A DNA stretch of 64,000 bases, taken from positions 2,914,001-2,978,000 of the forward strand of contig CP046866.1 in the NCBI GenBank assembly GCA_009789175.1, written 5' to 3'. Below, one piece after another: positions 54,449-63,059 of the stretch. The DNA comes from Salinibaculum litoreum. Lineage in GTDB: Archaea; Halobacteriota; Halobacteria; Halobacteriales; Haloarculaceae. The notes under the pieces are model-generated. The model worked only from the letters and a program-made list of their open reading frames with translations. It did no database searches and was not told the DNA's origin. Each line of letters starts with the position of its first letter. The stretch's first letter is position 1. A program made the translations under genes and the position numbers.

Positions 54449-54739
54449 TCACTCGACCCGGAAGACCGGCTCGGCGACGCCCTCGTTTTTGCACTTCGGA
54501 CACCGGCTGGGCCGGTTGATGAGGTCATCGAAGTCGCTGAAGCCACACTCCTCGCATTCGGGTGGGGCGACGAGCAGTTGCTCGTCGGTCTCCTCGAGTG
54601 ACTGTGCGATGTGCTCGACGTGGTCGAGTACTGTCGCTGTCCGGATATCGAACTCCCCGGCGAGCGTGCCGGCAGGAAGCGCAGTTTCGCGCAGACGGTC
54701 CGTGATTCGCTCCCGCGTGGTCCGACTCGCCTCGCGCAT
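54449..54739 (-). CDS. HTH plus zinc-ribbon regulator
   Basis: A 96-residue predicted regulator, COG3357-like. An N-terminal helix-turn-helix (TRERITDRLRETALPAGTLA, then TVLDHVEHIAQSL) is followed by a zinc ribbon CEECGFSDFDDLINRPSRCPKC. Such proteins are predicted DNA-binding transcription regulators in archaea. The start is the ATG at 54739; the longer frame is an artefact. TATA-like box 54759-54768 serves it. Target genes unknown. Confidence 0.85.
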   Translation of the reverse strand: MREASRTTRERITDRLRETALPAGTLAGEFDIRTATVLDHVEHIAQSLEETDEQLLVAPPECEECGFSDFDDLINRPSRCPKCKNEGVAEPVFRVE

Positions 54740-54758
54740 AGTGAGTGTTGGCGTGGTG

Positions 54759-54768
54759 TCTATATAGG
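54759..54768 (-). promoter_or_regulatory. TATA-like box of the HTH-ribbon regulator
   Basis: TCTATATAGG, palindromic, centred about 24 bases before the ATG at 54739 on the minus strand. Confidence 0.5.
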
Positions 54769-54792
54769 CGTTGCCGACTGTGGGATGAAAAG

Positions 54793-54800
54793 GGATATAC
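54793..54800 (+). promoter_or_regulatory. TATA-like box of the nucleotidyltransferase gene
   Basis: GGATATAC centred 28 bases before the ATG at 54824. Confidence 0.5.
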
Positions 54801-54823
54801 ACACAGAATCTGACGATTACATC

Positions 54824-55792
54824 ATGAAAGCAGTCGTGCTGGCCGGCGGCTACGCGACGCGATTGTGGCCCGTCACGCGACACCGGCCGAAGATGCTCCT
54901 CCCGGTCGGTGAGACGACCGTCATCGACACGATTCTCTCCCAGCTTGAGGCCGACGACCGCATCGACGATGTCTACGTTTCCACCAACGAACGCTTCGCT
55001 GCGGACTTTCGCGACCACGTTGCCGACACTGGGTTCGAGAAACCCCGCCTCTCCATCGAGGACACCACCGACGAGGACGAGAAGTTCGGTGTCGTCGGCG
55101 CGCTCGCCCAACTGGTCGAACGCGAGGGCATCGCCGACGAGGACCTGCTGGTCATCGCTGGCGACAACCTCATCAGCTTCGACGTGGCCGACTTCATCGA
55201 CTTCTTCGAGGACTGTGAGAGCCCGACGCTTGCGGCCTATGACGTTGGCTCCCGCGAGAAGGCCAAATCCTACGGGCTGATCGACATCGATGGCGACCGC
55301 GTCGTCGATTTCCAGGAGAAGCCGTCGGACCCGCCGAGTACGCTCGTCTCCATCGCCTGTTATGCCTTCCCCGCAGAGAGTGTGCGCTTCGAGGAGTATC
55401 TCGCCGGCGGGAACAACCCCGACGAACCCGGCTGGTTCATCCAGTGGCTCGTCGACCAGGAGGCGGTCAACGCCTTCACCTTCGACGGCGCGTGGTTCGA
55501 TATCGGCACCCCACAGAGCTACCTCGAAGCCGTCGCGTGGGCACTCGACGGCGCGACCGTCGTCGCCGACTCCGCGGCCGTCGAGGGGACCGACCTCGGC
55601 GAGAACGTTCACGTCATGGCCGACGCCACCGTCTGCAACGCCGACCTCGACCGCTCGCTGGTCTTCCCCGGCGCGACCGTCGAGGACTCCACCGTCCGGG
55701 AGTCCATCATCGACAGCGAGGCGACAGTCCGGGACCTGGACCTCTCGGGGGCATTGATTGGCTCTCACAGCAGGATTTCGAACGGCGAGTGA
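54824..55792 (+). CDS. Sugar nucleotidyltransferase
   Basis: A 322-residue nucleotidyltransferase. N-terminal MKAVVLAGGYATRLWPVTRHRPKMLLPVG has the signature GxGTRL-type loop and Lys of the NTP-transferase family. It is related to glucose-1-phosphate thymidylyl/uridylyltransferases. Metal Asp pairs occur in VIAGDNLIS and WFDIGTPQSYLEA. The C-terminal 75 residues show hexapeptide-like repeats (TDLGENVHVMADATV, SLVFPGATVEDSTV) of a short left-handed beta helix. It may start sugar-nucleotide synthesis for glycans or S-layer glycosylation. Substrate not resolved. Confidence 0.88.
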   Translation: MKAVVLAGGYATRLWPVTRHRPKMLLPVGETTVIDTILSQLEADDRIDDVYVSTNERFAADFRDHVADTGFEKPRLSIEDTTDEDEKFGVVGALAQLVEREGIADEDLLVIAGDNLISFDVADFIDFFEDCESPTLAAYDVGSREKAKSYGLIDIDGDRVVDFQEKPSDPPSTLVSIACYAFPAESVRFEEYLAGGNNPDEPGWFIQWLVDQEAVNAFTFDGAWFDIGTPQSYLEAVAWALDGATVVADSAAVEGTDLGENVHVMADATVCNADLDRSLVFPGATVEDSTVRESIIDSEATVRDLDLSGALIGSHSRISNGE

Positions 55793-55865
55793 GCGGTCTG
55801 CTCGCGCTCGGGACGACTGTTGCACTGTTCCAAACGGTTTAGTTCCCACGCGCGAAGTGGCTCCC

Positions 55866-56240
55866 ATGACGGAGGCGACGCTGTACGACCGACTCGGCGA
55901 ACGCGAGGGCATCCGGGCTGTCGTCGACGACTTCTACGACCGACTGGCGGCCGACGACGACCTCGGCCCCTTCTTCGAGACGGCGGATATGGAACTGCTC
56001 CGAAAGACACAGACGGATTTCCTCTGTGAGGCCGCGGGCGGTCCCGAGACATACGATGCAACACCCGTCCGCGAAGCCCATCTCGATGTCCCGTTTACTC
56101 CCGAGGATATCCAGCGAGCGGTGACCCTTCTCTACGAGAGTCTGGACGCGTTCGATGTCCCCGACGAGGACGCCGACACGGTCGTCCAGGCAGTCGCAGC
56201 CTACGAAGAGGAACTGCTGGCGACGCCCGAAGACGACTGA
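55866..56240 (+). CDS. Group I truncated haemoglobin
   Basis: A 124-residue 2-on-2 globin. It starts MTEATLYDRLGEREGIRAVVDDFYDRL, has FFETADMELLRKTQTDFL and a proximal His72 in REAHLDVPFT, followed by DIQRAVTLLYESLDAF. These match trHb family patterns. Truncated haemoglobins bind O2 or NO and often detoxify NO. The start at 55866 is preferred because upstream sequence lacks globin character. It is convergent with gnd. Confidence 0.87.
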   Translation: MTEATLYDRLGEREGIRAVVDDFYDRLAADDDLGPFFETADMELLRKTQTDFLCEAAGGPETYDATPVREAHLDVPFTPEDIQRAVTLLYESLDAFDVPDEDADTVVQAVAAYEEELLATPEDD

Positions 56241-56261
56241 CTCTGGTCGACTGACTCCGGA

Positions 56262-57167
56262 TTACTGCCGTTTGACTTCGTGGCGACCGAAACCGTAGCG
56301 CAGGCGGTTGGCGAGTCGCCGCGAGAACCGCCCTTCGCCGTCGCCGGTCGCCCGCGAGTTGAACCGCTCGGCGAGTGCCTGATAGATGAGCGGCAGCGGC
56401 ACTTCCTGTTCCAGGCTCTCCTGGACGGTCCAGGTGCCCGTCGACCCGCCGGCGACGTGGTCGGCTACGTCTCCCAGGTCGGAGCCTTCCTCCCGGAACG
56501 CCTCTTCACAGAGTTCCAGCAGCCACGAGCGGATGACTGCGCCGTTGTTCCAGGTGCGTGCGACCCCTTCCAGATCGAGGTCGTATCGGCCCTCGTGCAG
56601 TAGCTCGAAGCCCTCACCGTAGGCCTGCATCAGGGCGTATTCGACCCCGTTGTGGACCATCTTCACGTAGTGGCCCGACCCGGCCGGTCCCATCCGGTCG
56701 TGGCCGTCGGGGCCGGTGGCGACGGCATCGAAGACCGGCACCAGTGCCTCGTAGGCCCATTCCGGGCCGCCGACCATCAGCGAGAAGCCCAGTTCCGCGC
56801 CGGCGGGTCCGCCGGAGGTGCCACAGTCCAGATAGGCGGCCGCGGTCGACTCCGCGCGGCGGGTGGAGTCCTCGAAGTAGGAGTTGCCGCCGTCGACGAT
56901 GACATCGTCGCCGTCGACGTGTCCCTCCAGTTCATCCAGCGCGGCGTCGACGGGGTCGCCGGCTGGGACCATCAGCCAGATGCGTTTCTCTTCGCCCAGT
57001 TTCTCGGCCACGTCCGGAATCGACTCTGCGGGAGTCGCCCCGGCATCGGCCATCGCCGCCACCGCGTCGTCGTCGATGTCGAAGGCGACCACGTCGTGGC
57101 CGGCGTCCATGACGCGCTCGGCGACTATCTGTCCCATGCGTCCGAGTCCGATGACGCCCAGTTCCAT
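56262..57167 (-). CDS. gndA: 6-phosphogluconate dehydrogenase (decarboxylating)
   Basis: A 301-residue short 6PGDH. Nucleotide loop GLGRMGQIVAERV, then FDIDDDAV with acidic residues that suggest NAD rather than NADP. Conserved VDGGNSYFEDS, CGTSGGPAG and the catalytic Lys in HYVKMVHNGVEYALMQAYGEG. It converts 6-phosphogluconate to ribulose-5-phosphate in the oxidative pentose phosphate pathway that haloarchaea use. ATG 57167 (MELGVIGLGRMG) is chosen. It is divergent from the first citrate synthase-like gene. Confidence 0.9.
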   Translation of the reverse strand: MELGVIGLGRMGQIVAERVMDAGHDVVAFDIDDDAVAAMADAGATPAESIPDVAEKLGEEKRIWLMVPAGDPVDAALDELEGHVDGDDVIVDGGNSYFEDSTRRAESTAAAYLDCGTSGGPAGAELGFSLMVGGPEWAYEALVPVFDAVATGPDGHDRMGPAGSGHYVKMVHNGVEYALMQAYGEGFELLHEGRYDLDLEGVARTWNNGAVIRSWLLELCEEAFREEGSDLGDVADHVAGGSTGTWTVQESLEQEVPLPLIYQALAERFNSRATGDGEGRFSRRLANRLRYGFGRHEVKRQ

Positions 57168-57254
57168 ACCGGCCGCTCGCGTGGCTGGCAGGTAGGGGTT
57201 GCGGTCCCGGGACAGCACAAACCACTACTGGCCCACGCGGCGTAGCCGAAGTCA

Positions 57255-58691
57255 GTGACACCCCCGGCTTTCGACCCGGCGCTTTCCTCCGTCGCGGCCG
57301 CCCGGACGACGCTCAGCGACCTCGACGGCGAGCGCGGCGAACTGGTCGTCGTCGGCTACCCTATCGAGGAACTGGCCGCCAATGCCGGGTACGAGGAAGC
57401 GCTTTTCTTGCTGTTCGAGGACCGCCTGCCGACGGACGAGGAACTCGATGCCTTCCGTGGAGACCTCGCTGCCCGCCGCGATATCGACGACAGCGTTCGC
57501 TCGCTGTGTCGAACCGCCGCCGATGGCGACGCTGCCCCGATGGACGCACTGGAGGCGGGACTGGCTGCCACCGGCCTGGCGCTGGAGACCGCCGACCCCG
57601 CCGAGACTGCCCGACACGTCGTCGCCGTCGCACCGACTATCGTCGCAACCTACTGGCGCTACCGGCAGGGCAAACAGCCGGCGCCCCCCCGCGAAGACCT
57701 CGGCCACGTCGCGAACTATCTCTGGATGCTGACCAGGGCGGAACCGGACGAAGACGCGGTCCGCGGGCTGGAGACGTTTTTCGTCACTGTCGCCGAACAC
57801 GGGCTGAACACCCCGACCTTCGCCGCGCGGACAGTCGTCTCGACGGAGTCTGACCTCGTCTCCGCGGCGACGGCCGCCGTGGGAACGCTCAAAGGTGACC
57901 GACACAGCGGCGACTTCGCTGCCATCCTGGACATTCTCCGTACTGTCGAGGAGGCCGACGACCCCGACGCGTGCCTTCGCGAGTATCTGACCGAGGGCGA
58001 GCGGTTCCCCGGCTTCGGCCATCCGGTCTATCGCACTCGGGACCCGCGGGCGGCGGTGCTTGCGACGGCGACCGAGCGCTACGTCGAGGCTGGCACCGAC
58101 CGCACGGCGACGGTCCGAACCGTCGAGGACGCCGCGACCGACCTGTTGCGGGCCGAGCGACCGGACTCGACGGCCCGTCCCACGCTTGAGCTGTATATTG
58201 CCCCCTTGCTCTCGGGCGTCGGCATCCCGCGGGACCTCTTTGCCGCGACCTTCGCCGTTGCCCGTATGGGTGGCATCGTGGCCCACGCGCTGGAACAGCT
58301 CGATTCGGGTCGTCTCGTCCGCCCGAGCGCCCGCTACGTCGGGTCCCAGGCCGATTCGTGGCTCCCGGTCGACGAACGCGCTGCTGTCGGTGACGAACTT
58401 TTCCGCCAGCCCGGGGACTCGCTCGAAGCGGTCTCGGAGACGCTCGCCACCCTCTCCGAGCCGAGTCGGCTGGAGATGCTGTTGGCGCTGTTCGACGCCG
58501 ACGCCCCGGTCGCGTACTCGACGCTCCGAGCGGCGACTTCCATCGAGGACAAGGGCCGGTTCAACTACCACCTCCGCCAGCTACAGGACTACTTCGTCGC
58601 CGACCGCGAGGACGGCTACGCACTGACCGACGCCGGCCGGCGCGTCGTCGAAACCGTCGTCACCGATGACCAGCTGCTGGACGTAGAGTGA
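57255..58691 (+). CDS. Citrate synthase-like protein fused to a C-terminal winged helix
   Basis: A 478-residue fusion. Residues 1-375 align with citrate synthase, closest to the next gene in order and many blocks (LDGERGEL, FEDRLPTDEELDAF, RTVVSTESDLVSAATAAVG). His182 of EHGLN and His256 are kept, but the oxaloacetate-binding Arg of GFGHRVY is Pro257, and the Asp position reads Glu312 in PTLELY. Residues 395-478 form an ArsR-like winged helix (LSEPSRLEMLLALFDAD, RFNYHLRQLQDYF, LTDAGRRVVETV). This could be a metabolite-binding transcription regulator rather than an enzyme. The start is a GTG at 57255. Confidence 0.85.
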   Translation: MTPPAFDPALSSVAAARTTLSDLDGERGELVVVGYPIEELAANAGYEEALFLLFEDRLPTDEELDAFRGDLAARRDIDDSVRSLCRTAADGDAAPMDALEAGLAATGLALETADPAETARHVVAVAPTIVATYWRYRQGKQPAPPREDLGHVANYLWMLTRAEPDEDAVRGLETFFVTVAEHGLNTPTFAARTVVSTESDLVSAATAAVGTLKGDRHSGDFAAILDILRTVEEADDPDACLREYLTEGERFPGFGHPVYRTRDPRAAVLATATERYVEAGTDRTATVRTVEDAATDLLRAERPDSTARPTLELYIAPLLSGVGIPRDLFAATFAVARMGGIVAHALEQLDSGRLVRPSARYVGSQADSWLPVDERAAVGDELFRQPGDSLEAVSETLATLSEPSRLEMLLALFDADAPVAYSTLRAATSIEDKGRFNYHLRQLQDYFVADREDGYALTDAGRRVVETVVTDDQLLDVE

Positions 58692-58891
58692 CAGACGACT
58701 GGGAGAAATGCTGTTCTCCACCGCGTGCTCGGGTCTGTCTCACCTGGCAGGCTCTTCTCGTCCTGGCGGGATTCTCCCGGTGAAAATACCAGCAGGAGGT
58801 TCTTTCCGGCAGTTCCCTGGCTCGCTCGCGCTGTCCCCGTACTCCGCGGCGATACCTGTCGTGAAATTTGGAGAAGCGAATCTCTCCGATA

Positions 58892-58899
58892 GCTTATGA
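58892..58899 (+). promoter_or_regulatory. TATA-like box before 58923
   Basis: GCTTATGA centred 27 bases before the ATG at 58923; the second paralogue probably has its own promoter. Confidence 0.5.
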
Positions 58900-58922
58900 T
58901 TCCGGTCGGCGTAGTCCGGTGT

Positions 58923-60053
58923 ATGAGTGGAACCGAACTCCACCGCGGACTGGACGGTATCACGGTCGCGGAGACGCGGCTGAGCGACATCGACGGCGAG
59001 GCCGGCACGCTGCACATCGGCGGTTTTCCCGTCGACGAACTGGCGACCAGCGCCACGTTCGAGGAAACGGTCTTCCTGCTGTTCGAGGACCGCCTGCCGT
59101 CTGCTGACGAACTCGATGCCTTCCGTGCGGACCTCGCCGCCCGCCGCGAGATAGGCGAAGACGTCCACGCAATTCTCCGGCAGGCCGCCAGCGAGGAGGT
59201 CCCAGCGATGGACGCACTCCGGATGGGTGTTGCCGCGGCCTCGCTCGATGCCGGGGACACCGAGCGTCCCCGGGAGGCCGCCCGCCGGGTCGTCGCCGTC
59301 TTCCCGACTATCGTCGCCGCCTACTGGCGCTACCGGCAAAACGAGGAGCCGGTCGCTCCCCGCGAGGATCTCCGTCACGCCGCGAACTATCTCTGGATGG
59401 TGTCTGGTACGGAGCCGACCGACGCCGCCGTCCGCGGCGTCGAGACCTACCTCAACACCGTCGTCGACCACGGGCTGAACGCCTCGACCTTTACCGCGCG
59501 GACGGTCGTCTCGACGGAGTCGGACCTCGTCTCCGCGGCGACGGCCGCGGTCGGCACGCTGAAAGGGCCGCTCCACGGTGGCGCGCCCGGGCCGGTGCTG
59601 GAGATGCTCGAAGCGGTCCACGAGTCGGGCGACCCCGAAGAGTTCGTCCGCGAACGTCTCGATGCGGGCGAGCGCCTGATGGGTTTTGGCCACCGCGTCT
59701 ACAGCGTTCGGGACCCGCGGGCGGCGGTGCTCGCGACGGCTGCCGAGCAGTTCTACGACGACGGGGACGACTTCTTCGAGACTGTCCGGCGCTTCGAGGA
59801 GGTTGCCGTCGACCTGCTTTCCGAGCACAAGCCCGACCACCGGTTGGACACCAACGTCGAGTTCTACACCGCCGCCTTGCTCTCGGGGGTTGGCATCCCC
59901 AAAGAGCTGTTCACGCCCACGTTCGCAATCGCCCGCAGCGCCGGCTGGATGGCCCACGCCTTGGAGCAGCGCTCGGACAACAGACTCGTGCGTCCCGTCT
60001 CGCGGTACGTCGGTGAGACCGACTGCTCGTGGACGCCGCTTTCCGAGCGGTAG
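58923..60053 (+). CDS. Citrate synthase family protein (second paralogue)
   Basis: A 376-residue enzyme-like citrate synthase. Active-site His183 (DHGLNAST), GPLHGGA, GFGHRVY with His257/Arg258 and NRLVRPVSRYVG are present. The catalytic Asp of the usual NVDFYS reads Glu313 in NVEFYT. It may make citrate or a methyl/alkyl-citrate analogue. It lacks the C-terminal winged helix of the preceding gene. A 231-base spacer with its own TATA-like box separates the two. Start ATG 58923; upstream in-frame ATG 58896 overlaps the box. Confidence 0.85.
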   Translation: MSGTELHRGLDGITVAETRLSDIDGEAGTLHIGGFPVDELATSATFEETVFLLFEDRLPSADELDAFRADLAARREIGEDVHAILRQAASEEVPAMDALRMGVAAASLDAGDTERPREAARRVVAVFPTIVAAYWRYRQNEEPVAPREDLRHAANYLWMVSGTEPTDAAVRGVETYLNTVVDHGLNASTFTARTVVSTESDLVSAATAAVGTLKGPLHGGAPGPVLEMLEAVHESGDPEEFVRERLDAGERLMGFGHRVYSVRDPRAAVLATAAEQFYDDGDDFFETVRRFEEVAVDLLSEHKPDHRLDTNVEFYTAALLSGVGIPKELFTPTFAIARSAGWMAHALEQRSDNRLVRPVSRYVGETDCSWTPLSER

Positions 60054-60089
60054 TCGGCCGACGAACAGTCCCCGCCGCGGCAAAACGGG

Positions 60090-60587
60090 CTATAGCTCTG
60101 CCCGGTAGACGTTCGCGTCGAACTCCTGGTCGCCCATCTCGACGGTCGTCTCCTTGGCCTGTTCGAAGTGTTTGCGGTAGAAGGCGTTGCCCACGTCGTT
60201 GCTCGCCAGCACCACGTCCTGCAAGGCGTCGGCGTCTTTCGTTGCCAGATACTCCCGGGCGCGGTCGAGCAACTGCGACCCGATGCCTTCTCCCCAGTAG
60301 TCCGGGGCGACGTAGATGCTCACCTGTCCGACGAAGCCCCCGGCGGGTGGCTCACAGGAGACGTAGCCGATGACGCTGTACTCGTCCTCCGCGACGAAAA
60401 ACGCCGTCCCGGAGGTAGACAGCGCCCTGTCGAGATACTCCTCGGAGTAGCCCTCGTCGAGCAGTTCCACCAGCGTCTCCTCCGGTATGAAACTGCCGTA
60501 GGTCTCGTGCCAGGACTGCCGGGCGACACGCTGGATACCCGCCACGTCGTCCCGCCGGGCACGTCGAATCGTGATGTCTGATACCAT
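60090..60587 (-). CDS. GNAT family N-acetyltransferase
   Basis: A 165-residue GNAT enzyme. It starts MVSDITIRRARRDDVAGIQRV, has FFVAEDEYSVIGYVSCEP, the core VSIYVAPDYWGEGIGSQLL (acetyl-CoA R/Q-x-x-G-x-G/A loop), then VVLASNDVGNAFYRKHFEQA. It transfers an acetyl group from acetyl-CoA to an amine, but the target is unknown. It is convergent with the citrate synthase-like gene, 36 bases apart. Confidence 0.88.
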   Translation of the reverse strand: MVSDITIRRARRDDVAGIQRVARQSWHETYGSFIPEETLVELLDEGYSEEYLDRALSTSGTAFFVAEDEYSVIGYVSCEPPAGGFVGQVSIYVAPDYWGEGIGSQLLDRAREYLATKDADALQDVVLASNDVGNAFYRKHFEQAKETTVEMGDQEFDANVYRAEL

Positions 60588-60645
60588 GGCTCATGGTTGT
60601 TCGTTTCGAGTGAAAAGTGTCGGGGTGGAACACGGGCTGGTCCCC

Positions 60646-62265
60646 TCAGGGATTCAGCCCGTAGATTGCCGAGCGGAAGAAGACGAGCACGGGGATAATT
60701 TCGAGTCGACCCACCCACATGCTGAGAACGAACATTCCTTCGGCGATGGGGTTCATGGTCGGGCCGGCGATGCCGACCGAGAGGCCGACGTTGCCCTGTG
60801 CGCTTGCGACCTCGAAGAGCGCATCGGCGTAGCCGAAGTCAGCGCCGACGGTGTTGACGAGGACGAGACTGCTGATTGCCAGCAGGATGAGCCACAGCAT
60901 CGAGACGATGGCGGCTTCGCTGAACTCCGCTTCCATCTCGTCGCGGTCCAGCACGCGGTCGCCGAGCCTGCCCGTGACGACGGTGTTCCGTGGCAGGAAC
61001 ACCCGGCGGAACTGCCAGCGGATGCCCCGGGAGATAGTGTAGCCGCGGATAATCTTGATGCCGCCGACGGTCGACCCGGCCGCGCCACCCATCACCATCG
61101 CACTGGAGACGATGAGCTTCCCGCCGTCGCCCCAGTCACCGATTGGCGCGGACTGAAAACCCGTACAGGACAGCGCGCTGATGAACTGGAACGTGGAGTC
61201 ACGGACAGCGTCGACCTGCTGGGCCGAGAGGCCAAGCGCTGACACCTCGACCCACGCGGGTTCGAACCCCTCGGTGAGGGCCGTGAGATTCTGTATCGAC
61301 AGCCCGACCACCCCGACGACAAAGAGGATGAGCAGCCACTTGGTCTGGGTGTCCCGGATGAGTTCCCCCAGGTCTCGGTCCCGGAGTACGACGTAGTGGA
61401 CGGGGAAGGCGATGGCACCAAGCGCCATGATGGGGAGCAAAACGGTCTCGATAAGCGGCGACTGGTAGGTGGCGATGGAGTTGTCGGTGACGCTGAATCC
61501 GCCGGTGGTGAGACCGGTCATCGCGTGGTTGAGCGCCTGCCAGCCAACCTCCCACAGCGGCAACTCGGGGGCGCTGACGTAGATAGCTCCGAACAAAAGC
61601 AGGATGGAGACGGCGGTGTACAACAGGAGAATCTTCCAGACCGTTCGAACGGTCGAGATGATGCTGGGATGAATCTTCTCCTCGCGGGCCTCGCTGCGAT
61701 AGAGGGCGTAGCTCCCGCTGCCGGGGCGGGCGAGAATCGATACCGTGAGGACGATGACGCCGACGCCGCCGACGTACTGGATGAGTGAGCGCCACCACTG
61801 GATGCCCCGGGGGAGCGAGGGCTCGTGGATGGCCATCGTCAGGCCGCTGCCGGTCCACCCCGACATGGATTCGAACATCGCGTGCAGTGGATTCCGGAAG
61901 TACGCGAGACTGGACCCGTAGTCGGCCCCGGCCGGGACGTACGAGGCCGCCACCGACGTGGGGGTGAGATATGCTGCCAGCAGGAACGGCAGCGCTCCGA
62001 AGACGGCGACGGTGAACCATCCCCCGGCGGCGATGACCATCCCGTGTTTCATTTTCGGCGGCGGTGCCTCCGAGAACCGACGGCGCGCACCCAGCCCGAT
62101 AGCACCGGTCACGAGCGCGGCGACGACGAACGCCCCCGCCACGTACAACTCCATGAAGACGCCGGCGACCAGCACCGACAGTGCCATCAGTCCCGACTCC
62201 ATCACGAGCAGCGAGCCCACGTCCCGCGCGATGGTCGCCAGGTCGGCTCTGGAACCCCGTCTCAT
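60646..62265 (-). CDS. trkH: TrkH family potassium transporter
   Basis: A 539-residue (from ATG 62265) K+ uptake channel subunit. Selectivity-filter segments with glycines, for example FESMSGWTGSGLTM, LTTGGFSVTDNS, ALSCTGFQSAP and GAAGSTVGGIKI, are spread over the four pore regions. About ten hydrophobic helices. A GTG at 62271 would give a four-base overlap with the trkA stop (GTGA). It is next to trkA on the same strand, so the regulator and pore form one operon. It supplies cytosolic K+ needed in high salt. Confidence 0.9.
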   Translation of the reverse strand: MRRGSRADLATIARDVGSLLVMESGLMALSVLVAGVFMELYVAGAFVVAALVTGAIGLGARRRFSEAPPPKMKHGMVIAAGGWFTVAVFGALPFLLAAYLTPTSVAASYVPAGADYGSSLAYFRNPLHAMFESMSGWTGSGLTMAIHEPSLPRGIQWWRSLIQYVGGVGVIVLTVSILARPGSGSYALYRSEAREEKIHPSIISTVRTVWKILLLYTAVSILLLFGAIYVSAPELPLWEVGWQALNHAMTGLTTGGFSVTDNSIATYQSPLIETVLLPIMALGAIAFPVHYVVLRDRDLGELIRDTQTKWLLILFVVGVVGLSIQNLTALTEGFEPAWVEVSALGLSAQQVDAVRDSTFQFISALSCTGFQSAPIGDWGDGGKLIVSSAMVMGGAAGSTVGGIKIIRGYTISRGIRWQFRRVFLPRNTVVTGRLGDRVLDRDEMEAEFSEAAIVSMLWLILLAISSLVLVNTVGADFGYADALFEVASAQGNVGLSVGIAGPTMNPIAEGMFVLSMWVGRLEIIPVLVFFRSAIYGLNP

Positions 62266-62267
62266 CG

Positions 62268-62954
62268 TCACGGATTGTGGTCCTCTGTGTGGCCAAACAC
62301 GTCGGTCACATCCGGCGTCGCACCGACTGCGGAGTACACTGTCAGGAGGTCACCGGTCTCGATGCGGGTTCCCCCTTTTGGGGTAATCGGCTCCCCCTGC
62401 CCGTTGCGCTCGATTGCGACGATGAGCATGTCGTCGGTGACCAATCCGTCCGCGGCCGCCTCCTGGAGCGTCTTGTCGGCAATGGGTGCACCCTCGTCGA
62501 CGGTAATCTCGAAGACTTCGGCGGTGTCGCCGATACGCATGTAGTCGACGATAGCCGGACGCTTGATGGCGCGGTACATGTGTTCGGCGATGAGTCGTTC
62601 GGGGTTCTCCATGGAGTGGACGCCGATGCGCTCGAACAGCGCGAGGTGTTCGGGGTTGTGGACCACGGAGACCACGTCCGGAATCTCCAGTTCCTGTGCC
62701 AGCAGACAGACCATGACGTTGGTCGCGTCCTGGTTGGTCGTCGAGATGAGCGCGTCCGCCCGGTCGGCCCCCGCGTCTTCGAGGACATCCTGTGTCGTCG
62801 CATCGTCGTTGATGACCAGGCAGTCGAACCGCCTGGCCGCCTCCTCGGCGCGTTGCTCGTTTTTCTCGATGACAACCACCTCGTTGCCCTCCCTGGTGGC
62901 GACCTCGATGAGCGGCGTTCCGATGTCTCCCGCCCCGACGATGATGACGTACAT
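62268..62954 (-). CDS. trkA: TrkA potassium uptake regulator
   Basis: A 228-residue RCK-type protein. TrkA-N domain: MYVIIVGAGDIGTPLIEVA (NAD loop), DGDATTQDVLEDAG-like region INDDATTQDV, and TNVMVCLLAQ. TrkA-C follows after about residue 140 (VFEITVDEGAPIADKTLQEA). It binds nucleotides and gates the TrkH channel. ATG at 62954; the longer frame runs through the divergent promoter region and is rejected. It precedes trkH in the same operon and diverges from another trkH gene. Confidence 0.92.
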   Translation of the reverse strand: MYVIIVGAGDIGTPLIEVATREGNEVVVIEKNEQRAEEAARRFDCLVINDDATTQDVLEDAGADRADALISTTNQDATNVMVCLLAQELEIPDVVSVVHNPEHLALFERIGVHSMENPERLIAEHMYRAIKRPAIVDYMRIGDTAEVFEITVDEGAPIADKTLQEAAADGLVTDDMLIVAIERNGQGEPITPKGGTRIETGDLLTVYSAVGATPDVTDVFGHTEDHNP

Positions 62955-63059
62955 TGCCCACGGATTCTCCGGCACTTGTGGAAAATGTTCTGTCTGCGCC
63001 GTCGCCGGGACAGCCGTCACGTGAAAACTGCTTTGTGGTGGACTCGCCAGTTGTAGGAC

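Noticed and set aside
57252-58571. A 439-codon minus-strand frame opposite the citrate synthase-like fusion
   Set aside because: Shadow of the plus-strand gene; the same type of frame appears opposite its paralogue (58740-60083), as expected from shared codons.
58692-58922. Possible small gene or repeat between the two citrate synthase-like genes
   Set aside because: No frame has coding character. A weak CGGGA/TCCCG hairpin near 58767-58779 is too short to call; only the TATA-like box before 58923 was kept.
61255-61280. A GGGTTCGAACCCC stretch resembling a tRNA T-loop
   Set aside because: It lies inside the trkH coding region and no acceptor, D or anticodon arms surround it.
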